Below, one piece after another: positions 52,766-61,749 of a DNA stretch of 64,000 nt; the stretch's first letter is position 1, and each line of letters begins with the position of its first letter. A program made the translations under genes and the position numbers. This DNA comes from Hymenobacter lucidus (GTDB lineage Bacteria; Bacteroidota; Bacteroidia; Cytophagales; Hymenobacteraceae): contig NZ_JAJADR010000002.1 of assembly GCF_020447265.1 (NCBI RefSeq), positions 372,001-436,000 of the forward strand, given 5' to 3'. The notes under the pieces are model-generated. The model worked only from the letters and a program-made list of their open reading frames with translations. It ran no database searches and was not told the DNA's origin.

Positions 52766-53659
52766 ATGCAAAACCAACCCGTTACCGAATCAGCCGTGCG
52801 CGTGGCGCTGCCAGCCCGGGCCCAACTGGGCGAAGGCGCTATCTGGCACCCGCAGGAGCACAAGCTGTACTGGGTGGATATCGAAGGCCGGAGCCTGCAC
52901 ATTTTCGACCCGGCCACCGGCCAGGCTCGGCAGCTGCCCACGCACTCCCGGGTGGGCACGGTGGTGCCCGCGGGCCCGGGCCAGGTGCTGGTGGCACTGC
53001 AAAGCGGCCTGCACCGGATGAACACTGAAACCGGGGCCCTGACGCTGCTGGTAAACCCGCTGACTGAGCCCGGCCTGCGCTTCAACGACGGCAAGTGCGA
53101 CCCAGCCGGGCGCTTCTGGGTGGGCACGCTCGATATGAACGACCAGCCCCACCGCGCCGCCCTCTACCGCCTCGACCCCGACGGTAGCCTGCACACTATG
53201 CTCACCGGCATCACGATTTCCAACGGCTTGGCCTGGTCTTCGGACAACCAAACGATGTATTACATTGACACACCCACCCGCACGGTGCAGGCCTTCGACT
53301 ACGACCACGCCACCGGTCACATCAGCCACGGCCGCGTTGCCATCCGGATTCCGGAAGCTGATGGCCTGCCCGACGGCATGACGATGGATGCCGAGGGCCA
53401 GCTCTGGATTGCTCTGTGGGGTGGCGGGCAGGTGGCTTGCTACGACCCGCTGACCGGTGAAAAGTGCCGCGCCATTGCCGTGCCGGCGCCTAACACCAGC
53501 TCCTGCGCCTTTGGTGGCCCAGGCCTGCGCACGTTGTTCATCACCACCGCCCGCCAGGATCTTTCCCCCGCCCAGCTCGCCGAGTACCCGCTCAGTGGCA
53601 GCGTCTTTGCCGTGGAGCCCGGCGTGGCCGGCATCGCCGCCAATAGATACGGAGGCTAA
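52766..53659 (+). CDS. SMP-30/gluconolactonase-family lactonase
   Basis: A 297-residue six-bladed beta-propeller. The metal-site residues are visible: Glu in LGEGAIWHPQ, Asn/Asp in RFNDGKCDPAGRFWVGTLD, Asn in ISNGLAWS, and Asp in DGLPDGMTMDAEGQLWIA. In this operon it most likely hydrolyses D-galactono-lactone to D-galactonate, the substrate of DgoD. A galactose dehydrogenase to make the lactone is not in the window. The preference for galactono- over gluconolactone is inferred from context. Confidence 0.88.
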   Translation: MQNQPVTESAVRVALPARAQLGEGAIWHPQEHKLYWVDIEGRSLHIFDPATGQARQLPTHSRVGTVVPAGPGQVLVALQSGLHRMNTETGALTLLVNPLTEPGLRFNDGKCDPAGRFWVGTLDMNDQPHRAALYRLDPDGSLHTMLTGITISNGLAWSSDNQTMYYIDTPTRTVQAFDYDHATGHISHGRVAIRIPEADGLPDGMTMDAEGQLWIALWGGGQVACYDPLTGEKCRAIAVPAPNTSSCAFGGPGLRTLFITTARQDLSPAQLAEYPLSGSVFAVEPGVAGIAANRYGG

Positions 53660-53717
53660 TCTTTTTCACTCCGGATAGTAGCCCGGACTAAAGTCAAAGC
53701 TCAGCTAAAAAGCAGTC

Positions 53718-53815
53718 AAAAGGGTGTAGAGCCGCAACCTTGCGGCTCCTCGTTGAACGACTTTGTTGCAATGGTGCGGATGAGGAAACGCAAGTATGGG
53801 GCTCTACACCCTTTC
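53718..53815. repeat. Inverted repeat element downstream of the lactonase gene
   Basis: The ends aaagggtgtagagcc (53719-53733) and ggctctacacccttt (53800-53814) are perfect reverse complements of 15 bp. The centre has a smaller hairpin, gccgcaaccttgcggc. The element lies between the convergent lactonase and YfiT-like genes and may act as a terminator for both. Confidence 0.75.
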
Positions 53816-53846
53816 AGCATTCCAAAATCAAGCAATAGTGCCACCG

Positions 53847-54380
53847 CTACTCCTGGCTTAGCAGCTCGATATGGGCCATATGGTGGCGGCCATGCCAGCT
53901 GTATTGCACCAGCGCCTGGTCGAGGGTATAATCCTGCTGGTAGAGCGGGTGGTGAAATGTGCGCTGCCACTGCGCCTCGGTGAGGTGCCAGAGCAGCGTA
54001 ACCCAGCGCGAGTGCAGCGCCTCCAGCAGCTGCAGCGACACGGTGACGGGCGTGGCGGCTACGTCGGGCAGCTCGGCCCAGGCGTTCATGTCGAAGGGCC
54101 GGATGGTGGGGTGGTCTTCGGTGAGGGCCAGGCGGAAGCGCAGGTAAAAGTTCAGGTGCACGTCGGCTACGTGGTGCAGCACCTGCCGGCCCGTCCAGCC
54201 GCCGGGGCGGTACGGCTTTTCGAGTTGCACGCCCCCGGTCCGGCGGGCAGCCGCCGTGAGCTGGGCGGGCAGCGTCGCCAGTTGGTTGATGTATTCGGCC
54301 CGCTCAGCGGGCGTGAGCGGCGCGGTGGGCAGCACGGCCCGCCCAATGGGATATTGCAGATCGGCGACAGTAGATTTCAT
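53847..54380 (-). CDS. YfiT/DinB-superfamily putative metal-dependent hydrolase
   Basis: 177 residues from ATG 54380 (MKSTVADLQYPIG). A four-helix DinB-like fold with the metal His ligands expected for the YfiT subgroup: LHHVADVHLNFYLR in the second helix and WHGRHHMAHIELL near the end. YRPGGWTGRQ before the first His is typical. Some members act in bacillithiol-related transfer (BstA), but the substrate here is unknown. Confidence 0.85.
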   Translation of the reverse strand: MKSTVADLQYPIGRAVLPTAPLTPAERAEYINQLATLPAQLTAAARRTGGVQLEKPYRPGGWTGRQVLHHVADVHLNFYLRFRLALTEDHPTIRPFDMNAWAELPDVAATPVTVSLQLLEALHSRWVTLLWHLTEAQWQRTFHHPLYQQDYTLDQALVQYSWHGRHHMAHIELLSQE

Positions 54381-54473
54381 AGCGGGCAAACTTAGAATAC
54401 TTTCCCGCATAGCACCGCACGCGGTAGGTGGCGGCTACTTCCCTGCGGCCCGGTCTGCTGCCGCTGTGCAGGC

Positions 54474-55637
54474 TCAGGCAGCGGGAAAGTAGAGCCGAAA
54501 CGTCGAGCCCTGGCCCACGGTGCTGTCTACCTCTATCTGGCCCCCGGCCTGCTGCACAAGGCGGCGGACCAGGTAGAGCCCCAGGCCCGAGCCAGCCACT
54601 TCGGGGTGAAACCGCCGGAACAGCTGGAACACTTCCTGCCCGTAGCGGTGCAGGTCGATGCCCCGGCCATTGTCGCGCACGGTGAGGACCAGGCCGCCGG
54701 CCTCATGCGTGGTGCTGACCCACACGTGGTGGCGCCGGCCGGGTTCGGCATATTTCAGGGCATTGCTAAGCAGATTGTAGAGGATGCTGTGCAGACTGGT
54801 GCGCGGCAGCGGCAGCGTGGAAGCAGCCGCAAAATCCAGGGTGAAATCGGCGGCTGATGCTTGCAGGCTACGAATGATATCTTTGGTAAAGGTGAGCAGA
54901 TCCATAGCCTCCACCGGGGCCTGATTGGGCTGCCGCTGGAGCTGCACCACGTCGGTCATGCCCTCGATGGTGTTGAGTATCTGCTGAAGGGCATCCGCAA
55001 ACATACCCATCATACCTACGGCTTCGGGGTCGTGAAACGTGACGGTGCGCTTCAGCTCCTCAAACAGGCCTACCATGTTGTTGACCGGCTGCTTGAGGTC
55101 GTGGGAGGCCGTGTACACGAAGTTATCCAGCTCAGCATTGATGCGCAGCAGTTCGGCGTTCTTCACGGTCAACAGTTCGCGCTGCTCTTCGGCCTCGGCT
55201 TTGGCCCGCAGCAGCTCCTGCTCATACTTGCGCCGGTCGGTGATATCGAACAGCGTGACGCGCAAGACCAGCGGCTCGCCCTGGGCATCGCGCCGCAGTA
55301 CGGCATTCATCAGCACCGGCACGGTAGTACCGTCGCGGCGGCGCAGTTGGTAGCTTAGCTCCCGCACCTGGTCCTGCAGCAGCAGCAGTGGGGCGCAGTG
55401 CGTTTCGTAGTGCAGGCGCGCGCCCATGCTCAGCAGATCCTGCAGGCAGCGGCGCGCCACCAGCTCCTGGCGGGAGTAGCCCAACCAGCTCAGCAGCGTC
55501 TGGTTGAGCCTGACCAGTGTACCATCGGGCAGGCAGGAGCAGTAGCCGCAGGGCGCGTTTTCGTAGAGCTCCTCCGGGTTTTCCTCCGTCAGCCGCAGAT
55601 CCAGCTCGGGCACAGGCTCGTTTTCCTCAGCACTCAT
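54474..55637 (-). CDS. PAS-domain sensor histidine kinase paired with RsbQ-like hydrolase
   Basis: A 387-residue soluble kinase without membrane helices. The PAS domain (~residues 22-135; APCGYCSCLPDGTLVRLNQT, LGYSRQEL, YETHCAPLL) has the features of the PAS in RsbP-type proteins. A PAC end (LFDITDRRKYEQ) and coiled coil lead to HisKA with His179 in TASHDLKQPVNN and an HATPase domain (NLLSNALKYAE, VRDNGRGID, GSGLGLYLVRRLV). The rsbQ-like gene ends 4 bp upstream, so the two are translationally coupled. The cognate response regulator is not adjacent. Confidence 0.9.
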   Translation of the reverse strand: MSAEENEPVPELDLRLTEENPEELYENAPCGYCSCLPDGTLVRLNQTLLSWLGYSRQELVARRCLQDLLSMGARLHYETHCAPLLLLQDQVRELSYQLRRRDGTTVPVLMNAVLRRDAQGEPLVLRVTLFDITDRRKYEQELLRAKAEAEEQRELLTVKNAELLRINAELDNFVYTASHDLKQPVNNMVGLFEELKRTVTFHDPEAVGMMGMFADALQQILNTIEGMTDVVQLQRQPNQAPVEAMDLLTFTKDIIRSLQASAADFTLDFAAASTLPLPRTSLHSILYNLLSNALKYAEPGRRHHVWVSTTHEAGGLVLTVRDNGRGIDLHRYGQEVFQLFRRFHPEVAGSGLGLYLVRRLVQQAGGQIEVDSTVGQGSTFRLYFPAA

Positions 55638-55641
55638 GCGG

Positions 55642-56445
55642 CTAGGCGGGCTCCGAAGCCAGAAAGTGGTTCATGGCCTCAATAGTGGGCTGTGGGGCGC
55701 TCAGGTGCGGGCAGTGCCCGGTGGTTTCGATAACGACCAACGTACTGGCTGGCAGCTGCCGGTGCAGGTAGTCGCCCACGGCCCGGGGCGCCAGCGCATC
55801 CTGGGCGCACTGCAAAATCAGGGTGGGTGTGTCCAGCTGGGGCAAGTCGGCGCGGTTGTCGGACAGAAACGTGACGCGGGCAAAGTGGCGGGCAATATTG
55901 GGCTCGGTGCGGCAGAAGCTGTTGTTGAGCTCCTGGGTTAGCTCGGGCCGCTCGGGGTGGCCCATGATAACGGGCGTGATGCCCGCCGACCAGCCCAGGT
56001 AGTTGTCATCCATGGCGTCGAGCAGCTCCTGGATGTCGGCCGGCTCGAAGCCGCCCAGGTAGTCTACATCATTGAGGTAGCGCGGGGAAGGAGCCACGAA
56101 AACCAGCCGGGCAACGCGCGCGGGCTCCCGCAGGGCCGCCAGCATCACAATCATGGCCCCAACGGAATGGCCCACCAGGATAGCCTGCTCCACCTCCAGC
56201 TCGCGCAGCACGGCCAGCACATCATCGGCGTGGGCGGCCAGGGTGCTGTAGTGCGCCGGGTGGTAGGCCGCCAGGTCCGAGTTGCCGGCTCCTACCAAAT
56301 CGAGCAGTACCACCCGGTAGCGGCTTTCGAAGGCCGGCGCAACCAGCCGCCACATGTGCTGGTTGCAGCCAAACCCGTGCACAAATACGATGGTCTGTTG
56401 GCCCGTGCCCAACACGGTGACGTTGTTACGCTTCAGATTATCCAT
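55642..56445 (-). CDS. RsbQ-like alpha/beta hydrolase
   Basis: 267 residues. The catalytic triad is Ser94 (VGHSVGAM), Asp216 (LQCAQDALAP) and His244 (TTGHCPHLS). Segments such as FVHGFGCNQHMWRLVAP, VAPSPRYLND, GGFEPADI and NSFCRTEPNIARHFA match Bacillus subtilis RsbQ closely, as I recall that sequence. In B. subtilis, RsbQ works with the PAS-phosphatase RsbP in energy-stress sensing. Here its partner is a PAS kinase 4 bp downstream, so a small-molecule ligand or product probably acts on that PAS domain. Confidence 0.9.
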   Translation of the reverse strand: MDNLKRNNVTVLGTGQQTIVFVHGFGCNQHMWRLVAPAFESRYRVVLLDLVGAGNSDLAAYHPAHYSTLAAHADDVLAVLRELEVEQAILVGHSVGAMIVMLAALREPARVARLVFVAPSPRYLNDVDYLGGFEPADIQELLDAMDDNYLGWSAGITPVIMGHPERPELTQELNNSFCRTEPNIARHFARVTFLSDNRADLPQLDTPTLILQCAQDALAPRAVGDYLHRQLPASTLVVIETTGHCPHLSAPQPTIEAMNHFLASEPA

Positions 56446-56535
56446 AGGAGCTTACTCAGCGACTTGCCAACTCAACCAAGCCGGCTGCCTGTCTATACTT
56501 CACTTTGAAGGTAGCAGTTGTGGTCGTCAGCTGTA

Positions 56536-56805
56536 CTACCGGGCTCCTTCCACTTCGGCCGGCCAGTTGACCTGGCGCAGCAGCACCCGAAATTCGGCCT
56601 CGGAGGCCACACGGCCCTGGAAGCTGTAGAGCAGCTGCGTGTCCACGGTTTCGAGCAGGGTTATTTCGCCGTCGTCGTAGAGCACGATGGTTTCCTGGCC
56701 CCTTTCGCTGGGGCGGCTGTAGCGGGCTTGGCGGGGCGGGGCCGAAAACCGGCTGAAGCCAAACGCCAGCAGCAGTTCGGCCGATGGCTGATAGAAAGAA
56801 GACAT
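56536..56805 (-). CDS. Small hypothetical protein
   Basis: 89 residues from ATG 56805 (MSSFYQPSAELLLAFGF); the frame reaches 56904 but the extra residues are low in family character. It has an amphipathic start and a compact strand-rich end (IVLYDDGEITLLETVDTQ). I recognise no family. It precedes the rsbQ-like gene by about 90 bp on the same strand. Codon use and GC at third positions look like neighbouring real genes, so it is probably expressed. Confidence 0.5.
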   Translation of the reverse strand: MSSFYQPSAELLLAFGFSRFSAPPRQARYSRPSERGQETIVLYDDGEITLLETVDTQLLYSFQGRVASEAEFRVLLRQVNWPAEVEGAR

Positions 56806-57014
56806 GGAAAGAGCCCGAAAAAAGGGACGTCCGGCCGGAATGGCGGGCGGTAAGCCACTAGGTACGCAGAAACTCCGACTCGCCGGCCAAACCCGCATTG
56901 GCACGGCGGGAGCCGAAGCCAGAAATTGGCACAGCGGCAGGCTAAATTGCGCGACAAACCAGCGGCGGCGGTTACATTTACAGCTTCCCGGTTCTTCTAT
57001 TAGCCTTCTTCCCC

Positions 57015-57869
57015 GTGCTGCCAGCTTCTTCGCCCCAGTCTCACATCTTGCTGATTCGCTGCCCCGATGCGCCGGGCCTCGTGTATAAAATCACCGGCGT
57101 GCTGTTTGCCCACGGCCTGAATATTATCCGCAACGGGGAATTTGTGGAGCGCGCCGACAACTGCTTTTTCATGCGCACCGAGTTTGCCGGGGAATTCGAG
57201 GCCGAAACATTGCTGCAAGAGTTGCGCACCACGCTGCCCGCCGCCGCCGATATTCGCCTGAGCAACAACCAGCAGAAAACCATTGTGCTGATGGCCACCA
57301 AGGAGCACCACTGCCTTAGTGAACTGCTGGTGCGCCACGCCTTCGGCGAGCTGAATGCGCGCATCGTGGGTGTCATCAGCAACTACGCGGTGCTGGGCGA
57401 GCTGACGCGGCAGTTTGGGCTGCCGTTTCACCACATCAGTCACGAGGGCAAAAGCCGGGAAGCCCACGAGGCCGAAGTACTGGCGGTGCTGGCCGGCTAC
57501 CAACCCGAATTCGTGGTACTGGCCAAGTATATGCGGATTTTATCGTCGGAGTTTGTGGCCCACTATGCCAACCGGCTCATCAACATTCACCACTCGTTTC
57601 TGCCCGCCTTCGTGGGCGCCAGTCCCTACGCCCAGGCCTACGCGCGGGGTGTCAAAATCATTGGGGCTACGGCCCACTTCGTAAACGAGCAGCTGGATCA
57701 AGGCCCCATCATTGCCCAGAGCGTGATACCCATCGACCATACCCAGAGCGCCCACGAAATGGCCCAAGCCGGCCGCGACGTGGAGAAAATAGTGCTGGCC
57801 CGCTCCCTGCAGCTGGTGTTTGCCGAACGGGTTTTCGTGCACCACAACAAGACGATTATCTTCGACTAA
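57015..57869 (+). CDS. purU: Formyltetrahydrofolate deformylase
   Basis: 284 residues starting at GTG 57015. An N-terminal ACT domain (LLIRCPDAPGLVYKITGVLF) is followed by the formyltransferase fold with the catalytic Asn-His in INIHHSFLPAFVGASPY and the Asp in EQLDQGPIIAQSV. It hydrolyses 10-formyl-THF to formate and THF, which balances one-carbon pools and supplies formate to PurT. Length is normal for PurU. Confidence 0.95.
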   Translation: MLPASSPQSHILLIRCPDAPGLVYKITGVLFAHGLNIIRNGEFVERADNCFFMRTEFAGEFEAETLLQELRTTLPAAADIRLSNNQQKTIVLMATKEHHCLSELLVRHAFGELNARIVGVISNYAVLGELTRQFGLPFHHISHEGKSREAHEAEVLAVLAGYQPEFVVLAKYMRILSSEFVAHYANRLINIHHSFLPAFVGASPYAQAYARGVKIIGATAHFVNEQLDQGPIIAQSVIPIDHTQSAHEMAQAGRDVEKIVLARSLQLVFAERVFVHHNKTIIFD

Positions 57870-58049
57870 GCCCGCGCCAGATTACCGGCCGGCGACAATT
57901 AAGCTGCCTGATATCCAACCGAAAGCAAATCGTTTTCCAGATACGGAATAAAGTATCTGCCCCACGCAACGCCAAGATGCAAAAAATGGTCATGCGGCCG
58001 TAGGCCGACAGGGCGTTGTCCTTATTTGTGTTCGTTATCCATTCTGACT

Positions 58050-59279
58050 ATGCAGTATTTACTACCCGCAGTGCTGATTAGCGCCTTGCTGGCCGGCTCG
58101 ACGGCTACAGCTCAAACGGGCGCTATTACGCTCACGCAAGCCAACTTTCCGGCCACGCCCGCGGCCGTCGACCGGTACCGGCCCATGCACGGCGCCCTCC
58201 ACCCCGACTTCGTGCCGCCCCAGCCCGGACCCGGCCGCGTGTGGGACTACCGCGGCCTGAGTGCCGACTCGCTGATGCTGGAGCAGCTCTACCAGGTTCC
58301 TCCGGCCACTACCTCTTTCCTGGCCGCTCCCACGCGCAGCTATGCGCTGTCTGGCGCCTCCCCCCAGAGCTACGCTTTCCCGGCCCACGGCCTATGGCAC
58401 AGCTTTACCGGCCAGCAATACGAAGCCCTCACGGCTCAGGGTCTGCTGGGCATTGGGTATTCGCTACAAGAGCAGCAATGGCCTATCCGGCAGGTCAATA
58501 ACGCCCCGGGAGACTTGCTGCGGCTGCCGCCCCGGGCGGTAGACCAGAGCATTTACCGCACTCCTCTACCGCTAACGGCCAGTACCTTGCGTCGAAGCTC
58601 ATCCTACGACCGGATTTTTCTGGAAGCCACAGTGCAGGAGCTGGGACTGAATACGGCGCTGGTCCGGCTGGTGCGCTTCACCTTTATCCAGACCGATGAG
58701 GTGGTTGGGTACGGCACGCTGCAACTCCCCAAACCCGCAGGAGGCTCCGCGGCCTTTCCGGCCCTCATGGTGCGCACGCACCGCCAGGAAATCGACAGCG
58801 CATATGTGAATGGGCGCCTGGCTCCGCCGCTGATACTGCAAGCCCTGCAGATGGAGCAGGGCCAGCGGCAGGATATATACCAGACGGCATTTTACCGCGA
58901 GAATTCGTCCCAGCCCGCCCTGTTGATTTACCATACTGATGCCAGCTTCAGCACGCCGCGCAACTGGTTCAGCGTCTGGTTTTCCGGGGAGGACAACCTG
59001 AGCACCATCACCGGGGTGCGCCAGCCCCAGGCCGGGGCCGGCGCGTTACGGGCGTACCCGAACCCGGTAACCGATGGCCTTTTCACCCTTGATTTGCCCG
59101 GGGAGCGGCAAGTCCTACAGCTGGTGGTGCGCGACCTACTGGGCCGGCAGGTAGCTACCGGGTCCGCAGTTTCTGGCCAGCCGACCTCGGTGCTGCGGGA
59201 CTTGCGCGGGGGCCTCTACGTGGTGGAAGCTACCACTGCCGCCGGGCGGCGTAACACCATCCGGGTGCAGGTCGAGTAA
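58050..59279 (+). CDS. T9SS type A sorting domain-containing exported protein
   Basis: 409 residues from ATG 58050 (MQYLLPAVLISALLAGS). A signal peptide ends at about ATAQ (~residue 22). The central ~300 residues show no family that I recognise, with scattered aromatic residues and beta-strand character. The C-terminal ~75 residues (AYPNPVTDGLFTLDLPGER, DLLGRQV, LRGGLYVVE) are a type A T9SS sorting domain. The protein should therefore be exported to the cell surface or medium. Function unknown. Confidence 0.8.
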   Translation: MQYLLPAVLISALLAGSTATAQTGAITLTQANFPATPAAVDRYRPMHGALHPDFVPPQPGPGRVWDYRGLSADSLMLEQLYQVPPATTSFLAAPTRSYALSGASPQSYAFPAHGLWHSFTGQQYEALTAQGLLGIGYSLQEQQWPIRQVNNAPGDLLRLPPRAVDQSIYRTPLPLTASTLRRSSSYDRIFLEATVQELGLNTALVRLVRFTFIQTDEVVGYGTLQLPKPAGGSAAFPALMVRTHRQEIDSAYVNGRLAPPLILQALQMEQGQRQDIYQTAFYRENSSQPALLIYHTDASFSTPRNWFSVWFSGEDNLSTITGVRQPQAGAGALRAYPNPVTDGLFTLDLPGERQVLQLVVRDLLGRQVATGSAVSGQPTSVLRDLRGGLYVVEATTAAGRRNTIRVQVE

Positions 59280-59587
59280 CGCTTGTCGCTCCTGCATTCA
59301 GGGTACCAAGCTGGTCCCGGCTGGTGTTGCTTCTCCGTGAGCAATGCCAGCCGGGACCTTTGCTTATCATCTAGCGGCCGGCTTATGCTGCTTTTGTGCT
59401 CCACACAGCCGCCACGCCCAATAACTGGCGCTTTGGCCCATGCTACTTATCTTTACGGCTGCTCATGCCCTGCTTTTCCCCCGCTGTTTTCAAACTCACC
59501 TCACCCTGAGGACTGGCCCGAATGCCCCACGCCGCCGCTTCCCGCCGGAAGCGTGCGGCTTTTCTTTTGCCGTTTACTCAGCTTCGT
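59280..59587. other. Intergenic region with hairpin
   Basis: This 308-bp gap contains a strong hairpin at 59313-59358, annotated separately, and no recognised gene. The promoter of the following SulP gene should lie here but was not identified. Confidence 0.4.
59313..59362 (+). terminator. Probable terminator after the T9SS protein gene
   Basis: Arms ggtcccggctggtgttgc and gcaatgccagccgggacc pair with one mismatch around a 10-nt loop, and tttgc follows. The T-run is short. Confidence 0.6.
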
Positions 59588-61135
59588 ATGCTTTCTGCCT
59601 TTCAACTCGTGCCCTACCTGGCGCAGTATAAAATCAACGTCAAAAATGAAGTTCTGGCTGGGCTGACTACGGCTCTGGCTCTGGTGCCCGAAGTAGTGGC
59701 CTTTGCCCTGCTGGCCCATATCAGCCCGCTGGTGGGCATTGGCTCGGCTTTTATCATCTGCTTGGTGACCAGTATTTTCGGGGGTCGGCCCGGCATGATT
59801 TCGGGCGCGGCCGGCTCGGTGGCGGTGGTTATCGTGAGTCTGGTGGTGCAGCACGGCGTCGAATATCTGTTCGTGGCCGTGGTGCTGATGGGCGTAATCC
59901 AGATAGGCATCGGGCTGCTGCGCTTCGGCAAGTTTATCCGGCTGGTGCCGCAGCCAGTAGTCTATGGCTTCGTCAACGGCCTGGCCCTCATCATTTTCAT
60001 GGCCCAACTCGAGCAGTTCAAAGTGCGCGACGCGGCCGGCGCCGCGCACTGGCTGACAGGCCCGGCGTTATGGCTGATGTTGGGATTGGTGGCTCTTACT
60101 ATGACCATCGTCTACTTACTGCCGAAGCTCACCAAGGCCGTGCCGGCTTCGCTCACGGCCATTATCGTGGTGTCGGCGCTGGTAATTTTGGGTGGGCTCG
60201 AAACCAAGTCGGTGGGCGATATTGCCTCCATTGCCGGCGGACTACCCACGCTGCATCTGCCGCAGGTGCCCTGGAGTTGGGCCACATTGGTGCTCGTGCT
60301 GCCCTACGCCGTCATCATGGCGCTGGTGGGCCTCACCGAAAGCCTGCTCACACTCACGGTGGTGGATGAAATGACCGGCACCCGCGGCCGGGGCAACCAG
60401 GACTGCGTGGCCCAGGGCTTGGCCAATGTGGCCTCGGGCCTCACGGGCGGCATGGGCGGCTGCGCCATGATCGGGCAAACAATGGTGAACCTGGAGTCGC
60501 GGGGGCGCGGGCGGCTTTCGGGCGTGGTGGCGGCCGGGGCCTTGGCGCTGTTTGTGGTGGCCGGCTCGGGCCTGATTGAGCGGCTGCCACTGGCCGCGCT
60601 GGTGGGCGTGATGTTCATGGTCGTTATCGGCACCTTCGAATGGGCCAGCCTGCGCATTCTGCGCCGTATGCCGCTCACCGATGTGCTGGTAATGCTGCTC
60701 GTGACGCTGGTAACGGCCATTTCACAGAACCTGGCCCTGGCCGTGCTGCTGGGCGTGGTGGTGTCGGCGCTGGCCTTTGCCTGGGAAAACGCCAAGCGCA
60801 TCCGGGCCCGCAAGTACGTGGATGCGGCCGGTGCGAAACACTACGAAATCATGGGCCCGCTCTTTTTCGGCTCGGTACAGGCTTTCACCGACAAGTTCGA
60901 CGTAACCCAGGACCCGGATCAGGTCGTGGTTGATTTCCGGGAAAGCCGGGTGGCCGATATGTCGGGTATTGAGGCGCTCAACAAGCTCACCGAGCGGTAC
61001 CAGCGCGTGGGCAAAACCCTACACCTGCGCCACCTCAGCCCCGACTGCCGCCAACTGCTACGCAACGCCGGGGCGCTTATCGAAGTCAACATTCTGGAAG
61101 ACCCCGGGTACCACGTGGCCACCGACGCGGACTAA
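59588..61135 (+). CDS. SulP family inorganic anion transporter with STAS domain
   Basis: 515 residues from ATG 59588 (MLSAFQLVPYLAQYKIN); upstream residues in the frame are not conserved-looking. The SulP domain begins NEVLAGLTTALALVPEVVAFAL and contains about ten to twelve membrane helices, including GMISGAAGSVAVVIV and GGMGGCAMIGQTMVN. The C-terminal STAS domain (~residues 415-515) contains VVDFRESRVADMSGIEAL. It differs in detail from the SulP at 1467. It is not next to a carbonic anhydrase; the anion is unknown. It overlaps the convergent methyltransferase gene by 4 bp. Confidence 0.9.
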   Translation: MLSAFQLVPYLAQYKINVKNEVLAGLTTALALVPEVVAFALLAHISPLVGIGSAFIICLVTSIFGGRPGMISGAAGSVAVVIVSLVVQHGVEYLFVAVVLMGVIQIGIGLLRFGKFIRLVPQPVVYGFVNGLALIIFMAQLEQFKVRDAAGAAHWLTGPALWLMLGLVALTMTIVYLLPKLTKAVPASLTAIIVVSALVILGGLETKSVGDIASIAGGLPTLHLPQVPWSWATLVLVLPYAVIMALVGLTESLLTLTVVDEMTGTRGRGNQDCVAQGLANVASGLTGGMGGCAMIGQTMVNLESRGRGRLSGVVAAGALALFVVAGSGLIERLPLAALVGVMFMVVIGTFEWASLRILRRMPLTDVLVMLLVTLVTAISQNLALAVLLGVVVSALAFAWENAKRIRARKYVDAAGAKHYEIMGPLFFGSVQAFTDKFDVTQDPDQVVVDFRESRVADMSGIEALNKLTERYQRVGKTLHLRHLSPDCRQLLRNAGALIEVNILEDPGYHVATDAD

Positions 61136-61749
61136 ACCACCGCGCCACTCGCTGAGTGCCCAGCCGCTGAAGGCTGGCTTTTGGTCTCCACATCCGTCGG
61201 CTCAAACAGCAGCACGTAGGCTGGGGGCAGGTTCAGGAGCACGTGCTCCTGCTCACGCAACCGGAAAAACTTCCCGAACAGCTTCATATTCTGCAGCGAA
61301 TACTGAAACAGGATCAACTGACCGGCCGGGGCCAGCAGCTGCCGGGTGTGCGCCAAAATGCGCCAGCCCAGCCGCCGCGGCAGCGACGAAAATGGTAACC
61401 CGCACACCACGTAATCGACCTGCTGGATGCCTAGGGACTGCAGATACTCGCCTGTTTTATCGGCTGAGCCATGAATGACGTGCACGTTGGCATGGGCCGC
61501 GTAGCGCTCCTGCAACAGCCGGCAAAACCGGCGGCTGACCTCGATGAGCACAAGCACCGTTTCGGGGCGTCGCCGGGCCAGCAGCACCTCCGTAAAAACG
61601 CCCGTACCGGGGCCGTACTCCACAATGCAGTGGGCCTGGGCAAAGTCGATGGGCGCCATTACCTTGTCTGTCAGCTCCCGGGAGCTGGGCACCAGAGAGC
61701 CCACGGTGGCCGGGTTACGAAAAAACTCTTCTACAAAAGGTGGCAGCAT
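61132..61749 (-). CDS. Class I SAM-dependent methyltransferase (phospholipid N-methyltransferase-like)
   Basis: 205 residues from ATG 61749 (MLPPFVEEFFRNPATVG). The N-terminus, with FFRNPATVGSLVPSSRELTDKV, and SAM motif I, IVEYGPGTGVFTEVLL, are those of the PmtA/COG3963 group. VVCGLPFSSLPRRL and ILFQYSLQN follow. This group includes phosphatidylethanolamine N-methyltransferases and is also annotated as rRNA adenine dimethyltransferase-like. The membrane phospholipid role is the more likely one from the N-terminal motif. Confidence 0.8.
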   Translation of the reverse strand: MLPPFVEEFFRNPATVGSLVPSSRELTDKVMAPIDFAQAHCIVEYGPGTGVFTEVLLARRRPETVLVLIEVSRRFCRLLQERYAAHANVHVIHGSADKTGEYLQSLGIQQVDYVVCGLPFSSLPRRLGWRILAHTRQLLAPAGQLILFQYSLQNMKLFGKFFRLREQEHVLLNLPPAYVLLFEPTDVETKSQPSAAGHSASGAVV

